From TH-plancto1 sp043777375 (lineage in GTDB: Bacteria > Planctomycetota > Planctomycetia > Planctomycetales > Planctomycetaceae): a stretch of 64,000 bases of DNA. The notes under the pieces are model-generated. The model was not told the DNA's origin and ran no database searches. It saw only the letters and a list, made by a program, of their open reading frames with translations. This document shows, piece after piece, positions 55,205-61,511 of the stretch (positions within the stretch are counted from its first letter, which is position 1; each line of letters opens with the position of its first letter). The translations under genes were made by a program, and so were the position numbers. Where the stretch lies: positions 47,815 through 111,814 of the forward strand of contig JAYWHX010000130.1 of assembly GCA_043777375.1 (NCBI GenBank), in the 5' to 3' direction.

Positions 55205-55957
55205 ATGGGATCTTCTTCGCCCTGCCATTCACCTCTCTTAGAACCGACGCCACGGACTCGTCATACGAGACTCTGGTGGCGATGGATCGCGAGCGCACTC
55301 GCATTCATCGGCTGTTGCTGGTTGTCGGCGAGGTGGTACGGTCAGTGGTTGTCGTCAGATCGGTTGCCGGTGATTGGGCCAGCGGATTGCGTCTTAACCC
55401 TGAGCGGCTTCGAACAGAACAAACACTCCGTCCGCTGGCTCTCGCAGGGGCTCGTCCGTGAAATCTGGATTGTCCGTGTGAAGGATTCTCACATGGTGAA
55501 ACTCGGGATGATTGAACGTGGATCGGACGTCAGAGTCCGAGAGTTACTCAAGTCCGGAGTCGCGGAATCTCGAATTCGCGTCCTGCGAGTCGAGTCCACG
55601 GAATCTGAAATTCCCAAACTGCTGCAAGAGATTGGCGAAGCGTCTGATCTTTTTACGGCCAATCAAGTCGTGATTTCCTGCATGACGCTAGAGCCGAGGT
55701 TTCTCAGGCAGATTGCCGATGCATCTCTCCCTCAGCACCAAGCGAGCCGCCTGAGATTCGTGGCGTTGCCACACGACGAATACACCGCAACGTGTTGGTG
55801 GCTGAGTCGGAGCGGCTGGAAAGCAGTGTATCAATCGAGCTTAGAGATTCTCGGAAACGCCTGTTATGGGCCCACATCCGGTTTTGATTCTTCCGACTGG
55901 AACCCCGACGAGTGGGAAACACAGACATTTCCAAACACCACCCCCGCCCTCCCCTGA
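55205..55957 (+). CDS. Membrane-anchored YdcF-like protein, degenerate
   Basis: 250 residues with one N-terminal membrane helix (IASALAFIGCCWLSARWYG) and a soluble domain beginning LPVIGPADCVLTLSGFEQNK. Its layout mirrors the next gene product (helix, then an alpha/beta domain opening with a small-residue patch after VL), but the polar residues normally conserved in YdcF/DUF218 proteins are largely missing. The two genes overlap by 46 bases. It may be an inactive partner or structural subunit. Assignment rests on layout and context. Confidence 0.5.
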   Translation: MGSSSPCHSPLLEPTPRTRHTRLWWRWIASALAFIGCCWLSARWYGQWLSSDRLPVIGPADCVLTLSGFEQNKHSVRWLSQGLVREIWIVRVKDSHMVKLGMIERGSDVRVRELLKSGVAESRIRVLRVESTESEIPKLLQEIGEASDLFTANQVVISCMTLEPRFLRQIADASLPQHQASRLRFVALPHDEYTATCWWLSRSGWKAVYQSSLEILGNACYGPTSGFDSSDWNPDEWETQTFPNTTPALP

Positions 55958-56715
55958 AACGACGAGGGCATCTGTGGTGGAGTCTGGGAGCGGGACTGGT
56001 TCTGGCATTCGGCATCGGCTGGTTGACCCGACTCAGCTGGCTTCCCCTACTCGGGACGAGCCTCGAAGTCAGTGACCCTTTACGGCACGCTTCAGCCGTC
56101 TTGATCCTTCCCGGCAGCGAGAATACGCGTCCATTTGTGGCGGCGGGGTTAATCAAGGCGGGTTACGCCGATCTTGCGCTCGTTCCGGAAACCCGGGCAA
56201 ACCCTGACGTTCATGAGGGTTCAGAGCTCTCCACTTCCGAATTGACCCGTCAGATATTACTTCGACGTGGAATTCCTGAGAGGAAAATTGTTACTCTGGA
56301 AGGCTCGAGCGACAGTACAATCGGAGATGCCATGGCCTTGAATCGCTATTTTCAGCAATTCGGGGAATCTGACATCATCATTGTGACGAATGCGTATCAT
56401 TCGAGGCGGGCGCAGTGGACTTTTCGGCATGTTCTCCCAGAACATCAAACCCGATTGCGGTTCTATTCCGGACCCAATGAGTTTGACGTTCGAAGGTGGT
56501 GGACCAGCCGAAAAGGTTGTCGAGTCGTGTTGTCCGAATGGCTGAAGTTCGCGTTTTATCTCACGTATCATGGTCATGGATGGCTGTGGTGTGTGGTTTC
56601 GGCCACAGTCGGGGGAACTCTTGTGTTCTCCCGCCGCTTTATCCAGGGATCTGAAAATGTCGGAATTCGTGCGTCAGAACAGCCCGACACCGGAAGTGGA
56701 GGAACCAGGATTTGA
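55912..56715 (+). CDS. YdcF/DUF218-family membrane protein
   Basis: 267 residues. An N-terminal membrane helix is followed by the DUF218 pattern: ASAVLILPGSENTRPFVAAGLIKAGYADLALV, STSELTRQILLRRGIPERKIV, TIGDAMALNRYFQQ and IIIVTNAYHSRRAQWTFRHVLP, where the THSxHxxRA-like patch reads TNAYHSRRA. A second hydrophobic segment lies near the C-terminus. Family members such as SanA and YdcF affect envelope barrier function; their reaction is unknown. It overlaps the BY-kinase gene by 59 bases, so production is probably linked. Confidence 0.8.
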   Translation: MGNTDISKHHPRPPLKRRGHLWWSLGAGLVLAFGIGWLTRLSWLPLLGTSLEVSDPLRHASAVLILPGSENTRPFVAAGLIKAGYADLALVPETRANPDVHEGSELSTSELTRQILLRRGIPERKIVTLEGSSDSTIGDAMALNRYFQQFGESDIIIVTNAYHSRRAQWTFRHVLPEHQTRLRFYSGPNEFDVRRWWTSRKGCRVVLSEWLKFAFYLTYHGHGWLWCVVSATVGGTLVFSRRFIQGSENVGIRASEQPDTGSGGTRI

Positions 56716-58888
56716 CTTCCTGGGTTTCCTCTGGAGGCGATCCTGGCTGGCCGTGTTCTTTGGCACCATCGGAGCTGCTGCCGCCTACTATTACTACCTG
56801 CAACAGCCGGTTCGATACAAAGCCCGTTCGCAGGTCCTGGTCATCAAACAGCAGGCCAACCTGCCCGTGTCCTCTGTCAATGGATTTGACGCGTCAGGAC
56901 AGCGCGATCCACTGGAGAACGACGCTCGGATGATTATGAGTGAGGGGATCGTGGGGCCGGCCATTCAGGCTGGCAAGCTCAACGAGCTCAACAGCTTGAC
57001 GGGCTCTTCAAACCTTGTCCAGGCAATTTTGCAGGACCTCTCCGTTGATCGCCCCTCCATTAATGGTGACTTTCTCGAGATCTCCTACCGCGGATCAGAC
57101 CCCGAAGACTGTGCCAAAGTCGTCAATGCTGTCGTCGCCAGCTACGACCAGCAGCTGAAAAAAGCCTACGCTGACGTCAGCACCGTGACAGCGAACCTCT
57201 TGAATAGTGCCAAAGAAGAATGGCAAAAGAATCTGAAGAAGAGTGAGGATGAGTATGCCGAATTCCGTAAGACGGCCTCATTGCTCTATGTCGGAAACTC
57301 GGTCACCAGCGTCAGCCAAAACCGCATGGCAGACATCGAAAGCCAGAGATCCAAAGTCTTAATCGCACAGACCGGGGTTCAAGCACAACTCGACTCAATC
57401 CAAAAGGCGATCAATCGAGGGGGCAGTCGCGAAGCCGTCATGCTCATGGTCGAAGCCTTCTCGGAGCAAAACAACAAAGATAGCCAAGCCGCCACGACCA
57501 GCCCCACCATCCTGGCAGCCAGGGAACTGTTTTCGATGCAGCTGGAAGAAGCTCTCTTGCTGGAAGAAGTCGGTCCCGATCACCCCAAAGTGAAACAAAT
57601 TCGCAAGCGGATCGATCTGACTCGGAGTTTCTTGCAGGAACAGTCCAATGCAGAAGGTGCCGTCATACCCGCCGAGACAAAGAACAAGGACTTTCTGGCG
57701 ATCTACATTGAATCACTGCAACAACAACTCCAAGCAGGAGCTGAGCAACTCAGCCAGCTCAATGCACTGTTTGAGCGAGAAGCTGAGACATCCAAAAAAC
57801 AAACCGATTTCCAGATCAATGACCGGCGATTGCAAAACGAGATTGCAATCAGCCAACAAGCGTTTAACACGATTTTTGACCGTCTCAAGGACGTCGATTT
57901 GGCCACCAAAGGCGGTCAGTACAGTACTCAAGTGATGTCACCCGCCACTCGGGGAGTTCAGTTTGAGCCAGTGTTCTCCAAGACGATCATACTAGGAACC
58001 GTCATCGGAGCACTCTCCGGGTTGTTACTGGGCTTCCTCGTCGAATCTGCGGATAAGAGTTTTCGTACTCCGAACGAAATCAGTCAGACATTGCATCTCC
58101 CGCTCATCGGGATCAGCCCGCAATTTCAACTTGGACGAAATAACAAAGACAGCCTGATCGCCCCCGTGATCGTGACCATCCATCGCCCGCGCTCGCAATC
58201 AGCGGAGGCTTTTCGAGGATTACGGACACATCTCCTGGCCGCAACACGGGGCGATGACACGCACAAGGTGTTGCTCGTCACCAGCCCTGAACCAGGTGAC
58301 GGGAAATCGACCATTTCGGGAAACCTCGCAGTGACCTTGGCACAATCGGGCAGATCCGTTCTGCTGATTGACGCTGACATGCGACGGCCCACAATTAACG
58401 CACTGTTTGGCCTCAAACGAGAGTCTGGCTTATCGGATCTGCTGGACGACAGTGCCAGCGAAGTCGACGACATGATCAAGACGATCAGCTTCGAAGGCAA
58501 CACGCTTCATGTCATGACCTCCGGAGTCTGCCCGACGGACCCCGGAGAGCGTCTGTTGTCGAGTCGCTTTGATGAGTTGCTGATGGAACTCCGGAAGAAA
58601 TTTGAATGGATCATCATCGACTCACCACCCGTCCTCGCTGTAACTGATTCGGCGACCATGTCTCGACTGGCTGACGGAGTCATACTCGTCGTCCGGATGA
58701 ATGGCCGAACTCGCATGGCAGCCGTGCGTGCCGCTGAGTCACTGCACACTTTGGGAGCCAAGATGCTGGGTGTCATCGCGAACGGAATCGATCCCACGAG
58801 ACATAGCGGATATGGATATCAGTACGGCGTGTATGGGGCCGGGAGTAAGGCCTCTAAATACTACGCAGAGAGTTCGGACGGACGGTAA
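56657..58888 (+). CDS. Polysaccharide co-polymerase/tyrosine autokinase (Wzz fused to BY-kinase)
   Basis: 743 residues from ATG 56657. Two membrane helices (about 29-48 and 441-462) frame a long periplasmic helical region with coiled-coil character, as in Wzc-type chain-length regulators. The cytoplasmic kinase has Walker A GDGKS (Lys 550), Walker A' LLIDADMRRP (Asp 572) and Walker B IIIDSPP (about 652-658), and a tyrosine cluster at the end (GYGYQYGVYGAG, KYYAESSD). Autophosphorylation of this tail controls polymer length in known systems. No cognate phosphatase gene (Wzb type) is adjacent. Confidence 0.93.
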   Translation: MSEFVRQNSPTPEVEEPGFDFLGFLWRRSWLAVFFGTIGAAAAYYYYLQQPVRYKARSQVLVIKQQANLPVSSVNGFDASGQRDPLENDARMIMSEGIVGPAIQAGKLNELNSLTGSSNLVQAILQDLSVDRPSINGDFLEISYRGSDPEDCAKVVNAVVASYDQQLKKAYADVSTVTANLLNSAKEEWQKNLKKSEDEYAEFRKTASLLYVGNSVTSVSQNRMADIESQRSKVLIAQTGVQAQLDSIQKAINRGGSREAVMLMVEAFSEQNNKDSQAATTSPTILAARELFSMQLEEALLLEEVGPDHPKVKQIRKRIDLTRSFLQEQSNAEGAVIPAETKNKDFLAIYIESLQQQLQAGAEQLSQLNALFEREAETSKKQTDFQINDRRLQNEIAISQQAFNTIFDRLKDVDLATKGGQYSTQVMSPATRGVQFEPVFSKTIILGTVIGALSGLLLGFLVESADKSFRTPNEISQTLHLPLIGISPQFQLGRNNKDSLIAPVIVTIHRPRSQSAEAFRGLRTHLLAATRGDDTHKVLLVTSPEPGDGKSTISGNLAVTLAQSGRSVLLIDADMRRPTINALFGLKRESGLSDLLDDSASEVDDMIKTISFEGNTLHVMTSGVCPTDPGERLLSSRFDELLMELRKKFEWIIIDSPPVLAVTDSATMSRLADGVILVVRMNGRTRMAAVRAAESLHTLGAKMLGVIANGIDPTRHSGYGYQYGVYGAGSKASKYYAESSDGR

Positions 58889-59011
58889 GCGAACTGGGTA
58901 TTCGTTGACTTCGAGTAGTTGTCTGCGCTAACCGAGGTTCGATCTTCGTTCTCCCTTCGGGGCATCTTCGATCGCAGACAGACCCTGCTGATCTGATCCG
59001 GATCAAAACGC

Positions 59012-59051
59012 CAAAGCGGCGATCGTGAAGCCACGATCGCCGCTTTGTTTT
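59012..59051. terminator. Strong convergent terminator ending the polysaccharide block and parB
   Basis: A perfect 16-bp stem (59012-59027 and 59032-59047) with a 4-nt loop is followed by TTTT on the plus strand and, on the minus strand, by GCGTTTTG. It lies between the BY-kinase and the convergent parB and can serve both. Confidence 0.9.
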
Positions 59052-59070
59052 CGAATACTCAAAGACGGGA

Positions 59071-60129
59071 CTAAGCCGCAGCCCGGTGAAGCGAACGCAA
59101 CAGGCGTTCAAACTCCTCGTTGCTCGAAAACGGGATCATGATCGTCCCGCTGTCCTTCGTCTTCAACTTGATTTCCACTGATGTGCCCAGCAGGTTCCGC
59201 AGTTGCTCTTCCAGTGACGCGAGATGCGGCGTGCGATCGTTCTCGGCACGAGCTTGATCCATCGAGAGGACATGCGGCGCCTCGACGGGGGCTGTCTGTA
59301 TTTCGCAATTGTCCGGGGCACCGGAGTCCGCAGTGTACACTTGAGAGACTGGAGCGTAGTCTTGCGCTGCTTCCTGAGCAACAACAGGCTGCGAAATCAG
59401 AGCTTGCTCTTCGGCCACTGGAGCGGGCTTCTCGCGGCCCAGCATCTGCCGGACGGTGGCTTCCGTTTGACGAACCGAGAGCTGCTCTGCCTGGATGCGT
59501 CCACACAGCGCGAGTTGATCGGCCTCGGGCAGTGGAAGCAATGATCGCGCATGTCCCGAGCTGATCTTTCCTGATGCCAGAGCGTTCCGCACGGGTTCCG
59601 TCAGTTCCAACAGCCGCAGGATGTTGCTGACCGCCGAGCGGCTCATGCTCAGCTGCTTGCCGAGTTCTTCGATCGAACAGTGAAAGTGGTCGAGGTACTG
59701 GCGAAAAGCTTGGGCCTTCTCGATATCGCTCAGATCCTTTCGCTTCAAGTTTTCTTCCAGCGCATAATCAAACGCAGTCTGGTCAATGACATCTACGACC
59801 CGGCAGGGGATATGGGTCAGCCCAGCCCGCTGCGAGGCCAGCCAGCGGCGCTCTCCCGCGATCAGCTGGTACGCACCATCGAACTCGCGCACCAGAATTG
59901 GCTGCAACACGCCGTGCTCGCGGATACTGTCCGACAGCTCGTTGAGATCTTCGGGATTGAAGTCTTTACGGGGCTGGAATGGATTTCGAGCAATCTCAGC
60001 GACCGGGATATTCCGCAACTCAGCTGCAGCCGGTTCGGACTCGGAAAACGCGGGGCCTGAGCCGAGCATGGCACTTAAGCCGCGACCCAGACGACGACGG
60101 GGAGCATCAGGGGTGGACAAATCAGACAT
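59071..60129 (-). CDS. parB: Chromosome-partitioning protein ParB
   Basis: 352 residues. The N-terminus GRGLSAMLG is the short ParA-contacting motif. The CTPase/ParB core follows with NPFQPRKDFN, SIREHGVLQPILVRE and AGERRWLASQRAG, then ALEENLKRKDLSDIEKA and the helix-turn-helix LGKQLSMSRSAVSNILRLLEL. The C-terminal 60 residues (IKLKTKDSGTIMIPFSSNEEFERLL) form the dimer domain. It binds parS sites and spreads by CTP hydrolysis to help segregate the chromosome. The linker of about 90 residues between HTH and tail is long and poorly conserved. A parA gene is not next to it, unlike in most bacteria. Confidence 0.95.
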   Translation of the reverse strand: MSDLSTPDAPRRRLGRGLSAMLGSGPAFSESEPAAAELRNIPVAEIARNPFQPRKDFNPEDLNELSDSIREHGVLQPILVREFDGAYQLIAGERRWLASQRAGLTHIPCRVVDVIDQTAFDYALEENLKRKDLSDIEKAQAFRQYLDHFHCSIEELGKQLSMSRSAVSNILRLLELTEPVRNALASGKISSGHARSLLPLPEADQLALCGRIQAEQLSVRQTEATVRQMLGREKPAPVAEEQALISQPVVAQEAAQDYAPVSQVYTADSGAPDNCEIQTAPVEAPHVLSMDQARAENDRTPHLASLEEQLRNLLGTSVEIKLKTKDSGTIMIPFSSNEEFERLLRSLHRAAA

Positions 60130-60347
60130 GAACCAAGCCTCCGGGAAACATCATAACCGCCCAGCGCGCGGGCCGGACATTGCTCCCCTTATCTCGACCA
60201 CATCGGAGGGTGGACTGTAGCGACAGTGCCGAAGGAACTGCCCACGCCGGTCAGGAGTGCAAGGTCAGTGAAACGGGTGAGGCGTGGCAAGTTGGAGTAC
60301 CCGTACCTGCGCGTTCGTGAATTCCGGTCTGCGTTTCAAAGTTCGAC

Positions 60348-60485
60348 TCAAGTCGACGCAGATTGATTGCGAACGGCCTTTCGCAAAGCCGCCACAGTCC
60401 AGACCACCGGGTAGAGTGATTCGTAGTACCAGAGTTTGGCGAAGTAAAACCCGATCGGAGAGGGGGTCGTCCAGGTGCCGTCCCC
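60348..60485 (-). pseudogene. C-terminal fragment of a squalene-hopene-cyclase-like gene
   Basis: In the minus-strand frame that ends at 60350, the sequence reads GTWTTPSPIGFYFAKLWYY, then ESLYP, VWTVAALRKA and a stop. It matches the C-terminus of the cyclase encoded at 61512-63662 almost residue for residue, and 56 bases are identical (60427-60482 and 61588-61643). Upstream of 60485 the match is lost. The remainder of a cyclase is absent, so it is a relic. Confidence 0.8.
60427..60482. repeat. 56-bp direct repeat, copy A
   Basis: Identical in sequence and orientation to 61588-61643. Copy A is in the pseudogene fragment and copy B in the intact cyclase; the copies are 1161 bases apart. Confidence 0.9.
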
Positions 60486-60652
60486 GGCGGGGAATCGAGA
60501 ATCTCCGATTTCTCGATAAGATCGTGTAAGGTCTAAACGCTTTTATTGGTAGCGATGAAAAAGACTTCCATTGTGGCACCGGGGCAGATTCACCTCTCTC
60601 GGACTGCGCGTCACTTCGGCGCGGAAGCAGAGTCGTTCGAAGGACTGTGGAA

Positions 60653-61360
60653 ATGATGCGAATCTCTTTCAAAACTTGGTCGATCCTCGCGATCGGCACC
60701 CTGACCGCGTTGGCAGCGCTGTCGGTCGTCAACTTCAATCCCAGCACGGTGCAGGGACAAGATCCCGGAAAATCGGAAGGGCGGAACAGGTCTGAACGCC
60801 AAGCGACAGGACATGAGCCACTCAAGCGAATCGACATTGCGGATATCTTCGGTGACATTCGGGGAGGAGATTTCGTCACTCGCCGGAACAAACTGATCGA
60901 GTCTATGAAACCAATGCCCTCTCCGGATGCTGCCCGAGCGATGCTCGACAAGGTCAATGTCCCTTCGGTGCGAGTGGTGCCCTCCTTTTCCAGCGCTTAC
61001 GACCTGACATCCATGGGACTGGGCAAGGGGGTGTACCTCCCCATCGACTTGAGATCACGCAACTCGGTCTATGAGATCTTGCCGAGACAATCGTTGGTAC
61101 TGGGCATGTTCGTCACAGACCAGGGGATCTATCTGAGACGAGTAACATCTCTGGGGGACGGCCCCGTTGAGGAGGGCAGTCCCATGCGAATCGAGATCGT
61201 CGATAACAATGGTCAGGCGAGAAAGTCTGCCGATGGCAAACTGGTCATCAAGGACCGGACGATTGGACACGGATATATCGAATGTGATGACAAAGATATG
61301 AGCAAGGCTTCGACGTGGTGGGGGTGGAGTTTCTATGCGGAGGTCGACGCCGCCAAGTAA
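60653..61360 (+). CDS. Small secreted or anchored protein, unknown
   Basis: 235 residues from ATG 60653, preceded by AAGGA at good spacing; GTG 60647 and ATG 60656 are alternatives. An N-terminal hydrophobic segment (WSILAIGTLTALAALSVV) is a signal peptide or anchor. The rest is soluble with a basic, Gly-rich middle (residues about 40-65) and a strand-rich C-terminal domain starting near VYLPIDLRSRNSVYEILPRQS. No family was recognised. It lies between the cyclase and the cyclase fragment on the opposite strand, and is followed by its own terminator. Confidence 0.65.
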   Translation: MMRISFKTWSILAIGTLTALAALSVVNFNPSTVQGQDPGKSEGRNRSERQATGHEPLKRIDIADIFGDIRGGDFVTRRNKLIESMKPMPSPDAARAMLDKVNVPSVRVVPSFSSAYDLTSMGLGKGVYLPIDLRSRNSVYEILPRQSLVLGMFVTDQGIYLRRVTSLGDGPVEEGSPMRIEIVDNNGQARKSADGKLVIKDRTIGHGYIECDDKDMSKASTWWGWSFYAEVDAAK

Positions 61361-61446
61361 ATCGGAGTGCGATTGGAGTGTATGGCGAGATTGGCGGGAG
61401 AATAGTTTTCGTGTGAGTCTGTGGCGATCCAATCGCCAGTCGAGAG

Positions 61447-61489
61447 GAGGCTGTTCCAGTGAAATACCTGGAGCAGCCTCTTTGTTTTT
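61447..61489 (+). terminator. Intrinsic terminator after the small secreted protein gene
   Basis: GAGGCTGTTCCA pairs with TGGAGCAGCCTC (one G-T pair) around a 10-nt loop, followed by TTTGTTTTT. Confidence 0.85.
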
Positions 61490-61511
61490 ACTGCGGCTCG
61501 ACATCGAACGG

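Noticed and set aside
60265..60957. 230-codon minus-strand open frame covering the cyclase fragment and the start of the secreted gene
   Set aside because: It is in a different frame from the cyclase fragment, is antisense to a better-supported gene, and has non-protein-like composition.
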